Notes: generated from the letters alone by a model not told the origin. Positions 25,011 to 33,780 are shown, counted from the stretch's first letter. The stretch is DNA of 64,000 nt from Streptomyces sp. NBC_00461 (GCF_036013935.1 NZ_CP107902.1:7659001-7723000), one strand, 5' to 3'. Program-made: numbers and translations.

Positions 25011-26168
25011 ATGAGCCGCACCGACGACCTGCCCCAGGTTCCCGTGGCCCCAGGTCCCCCCGTCCCCAGCCGTCGCCTGGTGCTGAAGGGAGCCGCCGTG
25101 GCCGCGGGCGCCCTGGCGACCACGCCCGCCGTGGCCACGGCCGCGCCGTACCGGAAGGCGCCCCCGTTCGTGAACCCGCTCGTACGGCAGCGCGCCGACC
25201 CCTACATCCACCGTCACTCCGACGGCCACTACTACTTCACGGCCACGGCCCCCGAGTACGACCGCATCATCCTGCGCCGCGCCGCCACCCTGAACGGCCT
25301 CGCGACCGCCGCCGAGTCCGTCATCTGGACCAAGCACGCCACCGGCGTGATGGGCGCGCACATCTGGGCGCCGGAGATCCACCGCATCGGCGGCAAGTGG
25401 TACATCTACTTCGCCTCCGCGCCCGCCGAGAGCGTGTGGGACATCCGCATCTGGGTCCTGGAGAACGCCAACCGGGATCCCTTCAAGGGGACCTGGGTGG
25501 AGAGGGGGCAGGTGAAGACGGCCTGGGAGACCTTCTCCCTCGACGCCACCACCTTCACCCACCGGGGCACCCGCTATCTCGTCTGGGCGCAGCACGAGCC
25601 GGGCCAGGACAACAACACGGGCCTCTTCCTGTCGAAGATGCTGAACCCATGGACCCTGAGAGGTCCTCAGGTCCGGCTCTCCACACCGGAGTTCGACTGG
25701 GAGTGCGTCGGCTACAAGGTCAACGAGGGCCCCGCGGTCCTCGCCCGCAACGGCCGCCTGTTCCTCTCCTACTCGGCCAGCGCCACCGACTACCACTACT
25801 GTATGGGCCTGCTGACCGTCGACGCGAACGCCGACCTGCTGAACCCGGCGAACTGGTCCAAGTCGCCGACCCCCGTCTTCACCAGCAACGACACCACCAA
25901 GCAGTACGGCCCCGGCCACAACTGCTTCACAGTCGCCGAGGACGGCCGCAGTGACGTCCTCGTCTACCACGCCCGCCAGTACAAGGAGATCACCGGCGAC
26001 CCCCTGAACGACCCCAACCGCCACACCCGTGTCCAGAAGCTGGGATGGAACCGGGACGGCACCCCCGAGTTCGGCGTCCCCGTGGCGGACACGGTCGCCG
26101 ACTCCGCGAAGGGGAGTGCGCGTGCAGGTGAAGCCGTTGCCGACGCCCGTGCAGGCGGCGGCACTTGA
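25011..26168 (+). CDS. GH43 exo-alpha-1,5-L-arabinofuranosidase, secreted
   Basis: 385-aa Tat-type secreted enzyme (SRRLVLKGAAVAAGALA) that should release L-arabinose from arabinan. The GH43 triad is visible: Asp63 (RADPYIH), Asp178 (SLDATTF) and Glu239 (NEGPAV). The spacings of 115 and 61 residues equal those I recall for S. avermitilis Araf43A (D20, D135, E196), which strengthens the exo-1,5 assignment. The ATG at 25011 has GAGAGG upstream; longer upstream readings would precede the signal peptide. The C-terminus ends in low-complexity Ala/Gly/Arg, and a lectin-like remnant follows in another frame, so a carbohydrate-binding module seems to have been lost. Confidence 0.9.
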   Translation: MSRTDDLPQVPVAPGPPVPSRRLVLKGAAVAAGALATTPAVATAAPYRKAPPFVNPLVRQRADPYIHRHSDGHYYFTATAPEYDRIILRRAATLNGLATAAESVIWTKHATGVMGAHIWAPEIHRIGGKWYIYFASAPAESVWDIRIWVLENANRDPFKGTWVERGQVKTAWETFSLDATTFTHRGTRYLVWAQHEPGQDNNTGLFLSKMLNPWTLRGPQVRLSTPEFDWECVGYKVNEGPAVLARNGRLFLSYSASATDYHYCMGLLTVDANADLLNPANWSKSPTPVFTSNDTTKQYGPGHNCFTVAEDGRSDVLVYHARQYKEITGDPLNDPNRHTRVQKLGWNRDGTPEFGVPVADTVADSAKGSARAGEAVADARAGGGT

Positions 26169-26265
26169 GGCGACGCCGCACGCTTGCAACGAGGCCGCCA
26201 CCTGGGCCGGCGGGGTCGCGTTCTGCAACGGAGCGACCAACCAGCGGTGGACGCGCGGAACATGA
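26169..26265 (+). pseudogene. Frameshifted remnant of a C-terminal CBM13/ricin-B module
   Basis: Reading the frame +1 relative to the GH43 gene gives AFCNGATNQRWTRGT and then a stop at 26263-26265. CNGATNQRWT (26224-26253) is a typical last QxW repeat of a ricin-B/CBM13 domain. The rest of the trefoil is not recognisable, so this looks like a deletion plus a frameshift. Confidence 0.45.
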
Positions 26266-26289
26266 CGTCAGGTCGGAAGGCTGCTCAGG

Positions 26290-27975
26290 TCAGGCCAGTA
26301 GATCGATCGCGTCGATCGCGGTGCCCGCGCTGAGGAAGGACGTCGATCCCGAGCCGCTCGCCACGTAGATCTTCAGCGTGTTGTACGCGCTGGTGTCCGT
26401 CAGCCAGGCGGACGCCGGCACGCTGTAGGTGAACGTGTGGTTGTTGCCCCGGTACGAGCCCACGGTCAGTGACCGGGTGCTCGGCTGGGAGGGCGGCGAG
26501 GGCACGGCGGAGGTCCAGTTGTCGTTGACGACGACCTGCGGGCGGCCGTTCGCGTAGGCCGTCGTCACACCGATGCGCAGGGTGTGCGCGGCGGCGGCCT
26601 GGGCGGCCGTCAGCTTGAAGTAGACGATGATGCCGCTGTTGACGTCCTTCCACAGATAGCAGGGGAAGGCCGAGGTCTCGGAGCCGCTGCCGATCACGAC
26701 ATTGCCGGTCCAGGACGCGGCCCGGCTGTCGGACGGATGCGCGTACGTCATCAGGTCCGCGTTCTTGAACCCGCTCGGCGAGCCGTTCCAGTCACCGATC
26801 CGCCAGATCGCGCTCGCGTTGCCGGGGTCGTTGGAGGAGGGGATCGCGAGGGTGTTGAGAGTGGTCGTGGCGCCCGCGGTGACCGTCACCGAGCTTGTGT
26901 GGACGGCGAGTTCACCCTTGAAGACGGTGAGCGTGTACGCCCCCGGCAGGACGCCCGCGAGGGAGAAGTAGCCGTCCGAGGAGCGGGCCGAACCCCAGTA
27001 CTGCGCGGCCGAGTTGGCGAGGCCGACGGTGTACGGGAACGCCGTGTTGCGCCCGGTGATCCCGACGCCCGCGACCTTGCCGCGACCGCTCGCCGCGACA
27101 TACCCGGAGATGCCGAGCGAGTCAGCCCAGGAGGTCGTGAGGTTCGCGTGGTACAGGGACGAGGAGGGCGCGCCGCCGTCCGTGAAGGCGATGACGTAGG
27201 GGCCCTGGAGGCCGAAGCGCTGGGCCTCCGTCTGGTTCTCGCCGTAGTGGAGGATCTCGTACAGGCCGCCGCCGTCGGCGCTCTGGTGGCGCAGCAGGGA
27301 GCGGTAGAACGGGCCGCCGGAGGCCTTCTCGTGGTTGGAGCGGACCATGTAGAGCCCGACGCTTCCCGTGCTCCAGCCGATGTAGTCGTAGTCGCCGACC
27401 CGCAGCTTCGAGTAGTGCTTCGAGCGGGTCTGCCCGTCGGACTTCTTGAACACGTCCGAGGCTTCGATCGTGGTGGGCGCGTAGGTGTACGAGTCGGGCT
27501 GGTCGTTGAGGAACAGGCCCGCCCTGACGCGCACGATGTAGCGGGTCGCGCTGACCGAGGCGTCGGCCTTGTTGGTCCACAGGTAGATGTTGTTCTCGCC
27601 GCTGCGGGCCGCGTAGTAGTGCTTGAGCGTGCCGTGGGTGACGGAGATCAGGATCGTCGAACCGGACTGCTTGACGGTCACCGTCGAGGCGCCGAGGCCG
27701 GATTCGATGTGCGAGTTCTTGCCGCCGTAACCCTGGTACTCCGTGCCCTTGTAGACCAGCGAGGTCAGGTCGCCGTTGGACTTGCTGACCTTGAGGAACA
27801 GGCCGGCGCCGGTGTCGACGGCGTAGTTCGAGCCGTCGTCGCTCCAGCCGAAGCCCGCGGCGGCCGCGGAGCCTGCGAGCGGCCCGGCCAGGGCTGCCGC
27901 GGCCGTCCCGGCGGCGGCAGCGGAACCGAGGACGAAGGTGCGGCGGCCGACCGGTCTGTTCGCGGATTCGGACAT
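26290..27975 (-). CDS. Rhamnogalacturonan lyase, PL4-type, secreted
   Basis: 561-aa exported lyase expected to cleave the rhamnose-galacturonic acid backbone of rhamnogalacturonan I by beta-elimination. A Tat-like signal (GRRTFVLGSAAAAGTAAAA) precedes the catalytic beta-sandwich. That is followed by an FN3-like middle domain (about 310-385, GYFSLAGVLPGAYTLTVFKGE) and a C-terminal CBM-like beta-sandwich (about 390-561). This is the three-domain order of PL4 enzymes. Lys and His catalytic candidates lie in the N-terminal third, but I did not assign them exactly. The ATG at 27975 has GAAGGAGG upstream. It is divergent from the acetylesterase gene, with two palindromes between them. Confidence 0.88.
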   Translation of the reverse strand: MSESANRPVGRRTFVLGSAAAAGTAAAALAGPLAGSAAAAGFGWSDDGSNYAVDTGAGLFLKVSKSNGDLTSLVYKGTEYQGYGGKNSHIESGLGASTVTVKQSGSTILISVTHGTLKHYYAARSGENNIYLWTNKADASVSATRYIVRVRAGLFLNDQPDSYTYAPTTIEASDVFKKSDGQTRSKHYSKLRVGDYDYIGWSTGSVGLYMVRSNHEKASGGPFYRSLLRHQSADGGGLYEILHYGENQTEAQRFGLQGPYVIAFTDGGAPSSSLYHANLTTSWADSLGISGYVAASGRGKVAGVGITGRNTAFPYTVGLANSAAQYWGSARSSDGYFSLAGVLPGAYTLTVFKGELAVHTSSVTVTAGATTTLNTLAIPSSNDPGNASAIWRIGDWNGSPSGFKNADLMTYAHPSDSRAASWTGNVVIGSGSETSAFPCYLWKDVNSGIIVYFKLTAAQAAAAHTLRIGVTTAYANGRPQVVVNDNWTSAVPSPPSQPSTRSLTVGSYRGNNHTFTYSVPASAWLTDTSAYNTLKIYVASGSGSTSFLSAGTAIDAIDLLA

Positions 27976-28046
27976 GGGGGTGCCTCCTTCGAAAAACCGT
28001 GTGGGGGTGGTGCGAGTGGTTGAGAGAGTGACAGTTGAATCGATTT

Positions 28047-28064
28047 CGCGAAAGGGCTTTCGCG
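28047..28064. promoter_or_regulatory. Operator candidate CGCGAAAG-GG-CTTTCGCG
   Basis: Two perfect 8-bp arms around a 2-bp centre, between the divergent PL4 and acetylesterase genes. Its core GAAAGGGCTTTC recurs at 38323-38334. Confidence 0.5.
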
Positions 28065-28104
28065 AGCCAGAAATTGGCAATCTTGTGAAATCGGCCCGAG
28101 GTCT

Positions 28105-28118
28105 AGAAAGCGCTTCCA
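28105..28118. promoter_or_regulatory. Operator candidate AGAAAGCGCTTCCA
   Basis: Near-palindrome about 65 bp upstream of the acetylesterase ATG, close to the LacI-family consensus GAAAGCGCTTTC. Same class as the site before the GH43 gene. Confidence 0.5.
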
Positions 28119-28182
28119 TTAGCCGGTACGGTCCCTGCCGCCAGGCCTTGTCGTCCGGTCGCTTCCTCGGAGGGATTCGCGA

Positions 28183-29226
28183 ATGAGACGTTTCAACCTC
28201 GCCGTGCTGGCGGCGCTGACACTGTGCGCCGGCCTGACCGCGGTGCCGGCCCAGGCGCACGAGGACCGACGACCCCTCGGCCTGGAGAACTGCACCGCCA
28301 CCGCCTGCCACTTCGACGTCCCGCCCGGCACGTACGACGTGCGGGTCCTGCTCGGCGGCGAGGCGGCATCGAGCACCGCCGTCAGCGGCGAGACCCGGCG
28401 CTCCCTGCTCCCCGAAACACCCGCGGCGGCCGGCACCCGGGTCGCCCGCAGCTTCACCGTGAACGTCCGCACACCGGAGGGCGAGCCGACGGGCCCGGAC
28501 GGAACTCCCGGCCTGGATCTCGTGGTGGGCGGCTCGGCCCCGGCGCTCGCGGACATCCGCGTCACGCCCGCCCGGCACGCCCGCCAGATCTTCCTGGTCG
28601 GCGACTCCACGGTGTGCGACCAGCCGGGCGACCCGTACTCCGGCTGGGGCCAGCAGCTGCCGCAATACCTCCGCAGGGGTGTTTCCGTCGCCAACTATGG
28701 GGACTCGGGGGAGAGTACGGTGACCTATCTGCAGAACCCGCAGCTCTGGGCCACGGTCCGGCCGTTGATCCGCCCCGGCGATCTGGTCCTGGTCCAGCTC
28801 GCGCACAATGACAAGACCACCGACGAGGCGACGTATCGCGCCAATCTGGAGACACTGGTGGCGGGTATACGGGAGAAGGGTGGTCGGCCGGTGCTGGTGA
28901 CTCCCGTCGTGCGGCGCTGGTTCAACTCCGACGGAACCCTGAACAACGACACCGCACTGCTGGTCAACAGCCTCGGTGTGGACCATCCTGCTGTCATCCG
29001 CTCGGTCGCGGCGGCGCGGCGCGTGCCGTTGGTCGACCTGACGGCGAAGACGAAGGCGCTGGTGGAGTCCCTGGGCGTCGAAGGCTCCAAGGCGATCTAT
29101 CTCTACAACGAGAAGAAGGACAACACCCACACCTCCGTCCACGGTGCCACGGTGTACGCGGGACTTGTCCGCGACGCACTCGCCGCCCAGCATCTGGTGC
29201 CGAAGGACCTGGTGCGGGTGGGATGA
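28183..29226 (+). CDS. Rhamnogalacturonan acetylesterase, CE12-type SGNH hydrolase
   Basis: 347-aa secreted esterase that would remove acetyl groups from galacturonate in rhamnogalacturonan, opening it to the neighbouring lyase. A signal peptide (LAVLAALTLCAGLTAVPAQA) is followed by a beta-sandwich-like N-region (about 30-140). The SGNH domain then shows GDST (block I Ser), GDSGEST, LAHNDK (block III Asn) and DNTHTSVHG, which carries the block V Asp and His. GGAGGG sits upstream of the ATG. Gene pairing with the PL4 enzyme strongly supports the pectic substrate. Confidence 0.9.
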   Translation: MRRFNLAVLAALTLCAGLTAVPAQAHEDRRPLGLENCTATACHFDVPPGTYDVRVLLGGEAASSTAVSGETRRSLLPETPAAAGTRVARSFTVNVRTPEGEPTGPDGTPGLDLVVGGSAPALADIRVTPARHARQIFLVGDSTVCDQPGDPYSGWGQQLPQYLRRGVSVANYGDSGESTVTYLQNPQLWATVRPLIRPGDLVLVQLAHNDKTTDEATYRANLETLVAGIREKGGRPVLVTPVVRRWFNSDGTLNNDTALLVNSLGVDHPAVIRSVAAARRVPLVDLTAKTKALVESLGVEGSKAIYLYNEKKDNTHTSVHGATVYAGLVRDALAAQHLVPKDLVRVG

Positions 29227-29297
29227 ACCCCTGGGGCGTCCCGACCGGAACCGGGGCGTCCCAGGTCTCACCCCTCGTCTCGTCCGCCGTGAGCCCA

Positions 29298-29387
29298 TAC
29301 GTCGTGAACCCGTACGTCGTGAACCCGTACGTCGTGAACCCGTACGTCGTGAACCCGTACGTCCTGAACCCGTACGTCCTGAAGTCG
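29298..29387. repeat. 15-bp tandem repeat TACGTCGTGAACCCG, 6 copies
   Basis: Units start at 29298, 29313, 29328, 29343, 29358 and 29373. The first four are identical; the last two carry GTCCTG, and the sixth ends AGTCG. The array lies between the acetylesterase stop and the likely DUF2264 start. If translation starts at the ATG at 29223, it encodes four YVVNP units, then YVLNP and YVLKS. Confidence 0.9.
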
Positions 29388-29411
29388 TACGTACGTCGTG
29401 AAAGAGAGCCG

Positions 29412-31145
29412 ATGCAGCTGCCCCCCTACGACCGCACCCTCAGCCCGCGCAGCGGTTACACCCGCGCCCACTGGGAGTCCGCCGCCGACGCCCTGCTCGC
29501 CGCGGTCGAGCCGTATGCGGCCGAGGGCGGCGCGCTCTACCACCTCCCCGGCGACCGCACGAGCTGGTCCGGCCGGCTCTCCGACGGCCTGGAGGGCTAC
29601 GCCCGTACGCTGCTCGCCGCGGCCTTCCGCCGGGACGAGACCGTGCTGCAGCGGTACGCCGAGGGACTCGCGGCCGGCGTCGCGGGCGTCTGGCCCCGGA
29701 TCGAGGACCGCAGCCAGCCCCTCGTCGAGGCGGCGTCGATCGCCCTCGCGCTGCGGCTGACGCGCCCGCTGCTGTGGGACCGGCTGGACGACGGCGTACG
29801 ACAGCGAGCGGCCGACTGGCTCGGCGGCGCGCTGACCGCCGAAGCCTGGCCTTGCAACTGGGAGTTGTTCCCGGTCACCGTGGGCGGCTTCCTCCAGGAG
29901 ATCGGCCACGAGCCCGAGGCGTCCCGCAAGGCCGTCGACCGCGGCCTGGAGCGCATCGAGGACTGGTACGTCGGCGAGGGCTGGTACACCGACGGCGACG
30001 GCCGCAAGTTCGACTACTACAACGGCTGGGCCATGCACCTCTATCCGGTGCTGCACGCCTGGCTGGCAGACGACTCCCGGCTGCTGGACCTCTACGGCGG
30101 CCGGCTGTCCCGGCACCTGGAGGACTATGCCCGTCTGTTCGGCGGCGACGGCGCCCCCATGCACCAGGGCCGCAGCCTCACCTACCGGTTCGCGACGACC
30201 GTCCCGCTGTGGCTGGGTGCGCTGACGGGACACACGCCGCTGCCGCCGGGGGAGACCCGCAGGCTGGCCTCCGGGGCGCTGAAGTACTTCCTGGAGCGAG
30301 GCGCGGTGGACTCCCGAGGCCTGCTGACGCTCGGCTGGCACGGCCCCGACTCCGCGGTGCTGCAAGACTATTCGGGTCCCGCCTCCCCGTACTGGGCGAG
30401 CAAGGGCTTCCTCGGCCTGCTCCTGCCGCCGGGCCACCCGGTGTGGACGGCCGCCGAGGAGCCGGGCCCGGCGGAGCGATCGGACGCGCTCACGGCGATC
30501 TCGGCCCCCAACTGGCTTCTGCAGTCCACGAGTTCGGACGGTGTCGTCCGCCTCCACAACCACGGCAGCGAGGACGTCCGCTACGACCCGTACTACACGC
30601 GCCTCGCCTACTCGACGGTGACGGAGCCCTCTTCGTCGTACGACAACAGCGTGATCGTCGGCGACGATCCGAGCCGTACGGACATCGAACCGCTGGGCGT
30701 CGGCGAGGGCTGGGTGGCGTCCCGGCACACGGCGGGCGGGGGAGCGCGGGTGACCACTGTCGTGCTCGCGCGCGGGGCAGTGGAGGTGCGGGCCCATCTG
30801 GTGGCGGGCGCGGAGCCCTGGACGCCGGTACGGGTGACGGGATGGGCGACGGAGGTCCCCCCGCGCGAGCGGATCCGAGAGTGGGGGCGGGACGGCGTAC
30901 GGGCCGAACTCCTACCCGCCGTGGGCCTTTCCGGCGCGCTCACAGGTGTCACCGGCGAGGGGGACACCGTCTTCGTCGCGCTGGCACGGCTGACCGGGGA
31001 GCCGGAGCCGGTGCCGCTGGCGGAGACGGTGAGCGTACGGGCCGACGGGGAACGGGAGTTGACCGTGCGCTGGAGTGGCGGACCCGAGGTTCGGGTCCGG
31101 TGGGGCGACTCCGGAGTGGAGATCGTCCCGACGGCCCGGGGGTGA
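29412..31145 (+). CDS. DUF2264 family protein (glycosidase-like)
   Basis: 577-aa cytoplasmic protein of the DUF2264 family, often found in plant-polysaccharide loci. The N-terminal half is an (alpha/alpha) barrel-like region (SGYTRAHWESAADALLAAV, ALTAEAWPCNWELFPVTV, GWYTDGDGRKFDYYNGWAMH) and the C-terminal half a beta-sandwich. No catalytic residues have been assigned here. The ATG at 29412 was preferred because the sequence then begins like family members (DRTLSPRSGYTRAHW) and AAGAGAG lies upstream. An in-frame ATG at 29223 overlaps the acetylesterase stop (ATGA) and would add 63 residues with the pentapeptide repeat. It is co-oriented with the acetylesterase, so a role in rhamnogalacturonan oligosaccharide breakdown is inferred. 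Confidence 0.85.
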   Translation: MQLPPYDRTLSPRSGYTRAHWESAADALLAAVEPYAAEGGALYHLPGDRTSWSGRLSDGLEGYARTLLAAAFRRDETVLQRYAEGLAAGVAGVWPRIEDRSQPLVEAASIALALRLTRPLLWDRLDDGVRQRAADWLGGALTAEAWPCNWELFPVTVGGFLQEIGHEPEASRKAVDRGLERIEDWYVGEGWYTDGDGRKFDYYNGWAMHLYPVLHAWLADDSRLLDLYGGRLSRHLEDYARLFGGDGAPMHQGRSLTYRFATTVPLWLGALTGHTPLPPGETRRLASGALKYFLERGAVDSRGLLTLGWHGPDSAVLQDYSGPASPYWASKGFLGLLLPPGHPVWTAAEEPGPAERSDALTAISAPNWLLQSTSSDGVVRLHNHGSEDVRYDPYYTRLAYSTVTEPSSSYDNSVIVGDDPSRTDIEPLGVGEGWVASRHTAGGGARVTTVVLARGAVEVRAHLVAGAEPWTPVRVTGWATEVPPRERIREWGRDGVRAELLPAVGLSGALTGVTGEGDTVFVALARLTGEPEPVPLAETVSVRADGERELTVRWSGGPEVRVRWGDSGVEIVPTARG

Positions 31146-31234
31146 CGCGATGCCCGCCACGGAGCATGCCCAGGTCAGAGCCCCGTTCGCGGAGACGGCG
31201 AGGTCGCTCGTGACTTTTAGGAGGGACGCGCACA

Positions 31235-31252
31235 CTTCGGCCGGCGCCGAAG
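31235..31252. terminator. Hairpin CTTCGGC-CGGC-GCCGAAG
   Basis: Perfect 7-bp stem with a 4-nt loop, 90 bp after the DUF2264 stop and 24 bp before the DinB-like start. It may end the upstream transcript or structure the leader of the next gene. Confidence 0.4.
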
Positions 31253-31275
31253 CAATGCGGCTCTAGCGTTCCGGT

Positions 31276-31734
31276 ATGACCGAAAGCACGCGGGAGACAC
31301 CCGCCCAGGCCGTCACCGGCATGGTCGACCACGTCCTCGCACTGGCCGCCACCTGGACGAACTGGGACGGCAAGCCCGCCCATGTCGACGACCGCGTCCA
31401 CACCCCCCACAAGGCGATGCGCCGGGTCGCCGACCACCTCGTCGATCATCTCGCCGAGCTGGAGGCCCGGCTGGCCGGCGAGGAGCCGCAGCCGGATCGG
31501 TGGCACGCGTCCACGGTGACGACCGAGGCGGACCTCGCCCCCTTCACTCGGGAGGACCTTGACGAAGCCCGCAGCCGCCTCGTGCGGCTCGCCCGCATCT
31601 GGGCCAACCGCCTCGACGCCCTCACCGACGAACAGCTCGACCGCTCGCCCGGCGAGGGCTGGAGCTTCCGCGAACTCGCCCTGCACCTCAAGGGATCGAC
31701 GTACTACGCCGACTCGGTCGGTGACCTCTCATGA
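31276..31734 (+). CDS. DinB-like / mycothiol-dependent-type helical bundle protein
   Basis: 152-aa protein resembling the DinB/DfsB four-helix bundle superfamily. Helical segments VTGMVDHVLALAATW, HKAMRRVADHLVDHLAELEARL and SFRELALHLKGSTYYADSVG carry His residues in positions where the family binds a metal. The exact reaction is unknown; related proteins act as thiol-dependent transferases. Its stop overlaps the start of the next gene (ATGA), so the two are co-translated. Confidence 0.7.
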   Translation: MTESTRETPAQAVTGMVDHVLALAATWTNWDGKPAHVDDRVHTPHKAMRRVADHLVDHLAELEARLAGEEPQPDRWHASTVTTEADLAPFTREDLDEARSRLVRLARIWANRLDALTDEQLDRSPGEGWSFRELALHLKGSTYYADSVGDLS

Positions 31735-32510
31735 CCGGGTTCGCCGACCTTCACCACGCCGCAGAGCCGTTGTTCCTGTCCAACGCCTGGGACCACGCCT
31801 CGGCCATGGCTCTGGCCGCTCAGGGCTTTGGTGCCGTCGGGACGACGAGCCTGGGCGTCGCCGCGGCCGCCGGCCTGCGCGACGGTGCGTCGGCGACCCG
31901 CGACGAGACCCTCCGGCTCGCCCTCACCCTGGGCACGGAAGCCTTCTTACTGTCCGTCGACGCGGAGGGCGGATTCAGCGAGGACCCCGGTGAGGTGGGG
32001 GAGTTCGCGCGTGAGCTGGCGGCCGTCGGCGCCGTCGGCATCAACCTGGAGGACGGCCTCGGACCTGTCGAGCGCCATGCCGCGAAGATCGCCGCCGTGA
32101 AGGCCGCGGCACCGGACCTGTTCGTGAACGCCCGCACCGACACGTACTGGCTGGGCGACGGCGAGGGCACACGAAGCCGCCTCGACGCCTACCGACAGGC
32201 GGGCGCCGACGGCGTGTTCGTGCCCGGGCTGACCGATCCCGATGAAATCGCCGCCCTGGTAGGGCACTTGGGTGACTTCCCCCTCAACATCCTCTACTCG
32301 CCCACCGGTCCCACCGTGCCGCACCTCACCGATCTCGGCGTACGACGGGTGAGTCTGGGGTCACTGCTGTACCGGAGGGCGCTGGGGGCTGCGCTGGAGA
32401 CGGTGGCGGACATCCGGGCCGGTCGGGCACCGCAGGGAACGGCGCCGTCGTATGCGGATGTCCAGACGTGGGGTCACCGGAGCGATCCGGCTCACAGCGC
32501 TCGGCGGTGA
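31731..32510 (+). CDS. Isocitrate lyase/PEP mutase family protein
   Basis: 259-aa (beta/alpha)8-barrel protein. Seen: LFLSNAWDHASAMALAAQGFGAVGT at the N-terminus, metal-binding region SVDAEGGF, INLEDG, and VNARTDTYW. The isocitrate lyase KKCGH loop is absent, so it is in the oxaloacetate hydrolase/carboxyvinylphosphonate-like branch; substrate unknown. Codon 73 is TTA (31947-31949), a bldA-type codon, which may limit expression to later growth. It is coupled to the DinB-like gene upstream. Confidence 0.88.
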   Translation: MTGFADLHHAAEPLFLSNAWDHASAMALAAQGFGAVGTTSLGVAAAAGLRDGASATRDETLRLALTLGTEAFLLSVDAEGGFSEDPGEVGEFARELAAVGAVGINLEDGLGPVERHAAKIAAVKAAAPDLFVNARTDTYWLGDGEGTRSRLDAYRQAGADGVFVPGLTDPDEIAALVGHLGDFPLNILYSPTGPTVPHLTDLGVRRVSLGSLLYRRALGAALETVADIRAGRAPQGTAPSYADVQTWGHRSDPAHSARR

Positions 32511-32583
32511 GTGCTTGGTACGGTGGAGGCTTTCGTGGGTATCAGACCCTTTGGACTCATCTCCGGCGAGGGACCGAGGAACC

Positions 32584-33003
32584 ATGGACATCCCCGGCGA
32601 CAAGCGACTGGCGGCTGCCGTCGTGATGGACGACGAGGGCCGGGTGCTGCTGGTCCGGCGCAGTGAGACGGAGAAGTTCCTGCCCCGGGTGTGGGGCGTT
32701 CCCTGCGGCAAGCTCGAACCGGACGAGAGCGCCCGGGACGGCGCGCTGCGCGAGCTGAAGGAGGAGACCGGGCTCCTCGGCGAAGTCGTCCGCAAGATCG
32801 GCGAGTCCTCCTTCGTCAGCGAGTACCGCGGCCACGAGGTCAAGAACTGGCAGGAGAACTTCCTGGTCCGTCCGCTGAGCCGGGCGATCACCCTGCCGAA
32901 GGCCGACCAGGCCCATGTCTGGCTGCCCCGCGCCGAGCTGACCACGGTCGACATCGACGACTACAACCTCGACATCGTGGACCAGGCCTTCACGAGCTCC
33001 TGA
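32584..33003 (+). CDS. Nudix hydrolase
   Basis: 139-aa protein of the MutT/Nudix fold that would hydrolyse a nucleoside-diphosphate-linked compound. The Nudix box is complete at about 42-64: G, then E after five residues, then RELKEETG. The ATG at 32584 is preceded by GAGGAA; longer in-frame starts upstream are not family-like. It overlaps the 3' end of the convergent cupin gene by 14 bp. Substrate unknown. Confidence 0.9.
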   Translation: MDIPGDKRLAAAVVMDDEGRVLLVRRSETEKFLPRVWGVPCGKLEPDESARDGALRELKEETGLLGEVVRKIGESSFVSEYRGHEVKNWQENFLVRPLSRAITLPKADQAHVWLPRAELTTVDIDDYNLDIVDQAFTSS

Positions 33004-33742
33004 GCAGCTCGGCGAGCCCGCCCAGGGCTCCCAGGTAGTCGTCCACGTCCAGCGGCACCTTCGCCACCGCCCCGGGATGCGGGCCCGCGGGCGTGAACAC
33101 GTCGGTGTGGGCCCGGCGTCCGCTCCCCGTCTCCAGGAACAGGGTCACCGCGGGCACGTCCGTGTCGCACCAGGCGCGGTGCAGGGTGTGCGCCGGCAGG
33201 GCGTACGCGCTTCCCGCCGCGTACTGCCCCACATGCGTCAGTCGCAGCCGCGCCGGACCGGTCGGCTCCAGCAACCAGTCCGCCGAGCCCTCCCTCAACG
33301 ACTCCTCGTACCGGGCCGCCGAGATACCGCCACCAATCTCCTCGTGGCCGTCGTCACCGCCGCAGTCGACGTCGTACAACTCCATGGCGAGCCGCCCGCG
33401 TACGACATAGGAGGCCAGTGGGGAACGGTGGTTGTGGATGTCCTCCTTGCCGACCGCGCCCGCGCCCGGGTGCCACAGGTGGGCACGCAGCATGTGCCGC
33501 GGCCCGCCGTCGATCAGCAGCAGCTTGTCGAAGCCGAGGACGTGCCGGTACGAGAGCCGGGCGCACTCCTCCGGGTCGCCCTCGCCGGAGGCCAGTTCGG
33601 AGATCAGCTCCAACAGCCGCTCGGGGGTGCCGAGTTCGGCGACGACGAAACGGGCCGCGGCGACCAGTTCGTGCTCGGGCAGGTCACCGTCGAGCGTCCC
33701 GGTCAGCAGCCGTCGCGCCGCCAGAACCTGCCGACCGCCCAT
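32990..33742 (-). CDS. Cupin-fold metal-binding protein of unknown function
   Basis: 250-aa protein resembling the cysteine-dioxygenase-like cupins. Helical N-region (about 1-75), then a cupin core with HLWHPG, KEDIHNHRSPLASYVVRG (His pair) and a late LPAHTLHRAW, so three to four His ligands for Fe or another metal are visible. The ATG at 33742 has GGAGGG 8 nt upstream. It lies downstream of the membrane-anchored alpha-barrel gene on the same strand, separated by a 14-bp tandem repeat. I do not recognise a specific function. Confidence 0.7.
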   Translation of the reverse strand: MGGRQVLAARRLLTGTLDGDLPEHELVAAARFVVAELGTPERLLELISELASGEGDPEECARLSYRHVLGFDKLLLIDGGPRHMLRAHLWHPGAGAVGKEDIHNHRSPLASYVVRGRLAMELYDVDCGGDDGHEEIGGGISAARYEESLREGSADWLLEPTGPARLRLTHVGQYAAGSAYALPAHTLHRAWCDTDVPAVTLFLETGSGRRAHTDVFTPAGPHPGAVAKVPLDVDDYLGALGGLAELLRSS

Positions 33743-33780
33743 GCACACGCCCTCCAAGTCCGGGCTCCGCCACCCGAGTT

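Noticed and set aside
26290..29298. Longer N-terminal reading of the rhamnogalacturonan lyase gene (over 1000 codons)
   Set aside because: The extra part is antisense to the acetylesterase gene. The Tat signal and a strong ribosome site fix the start at 27975.
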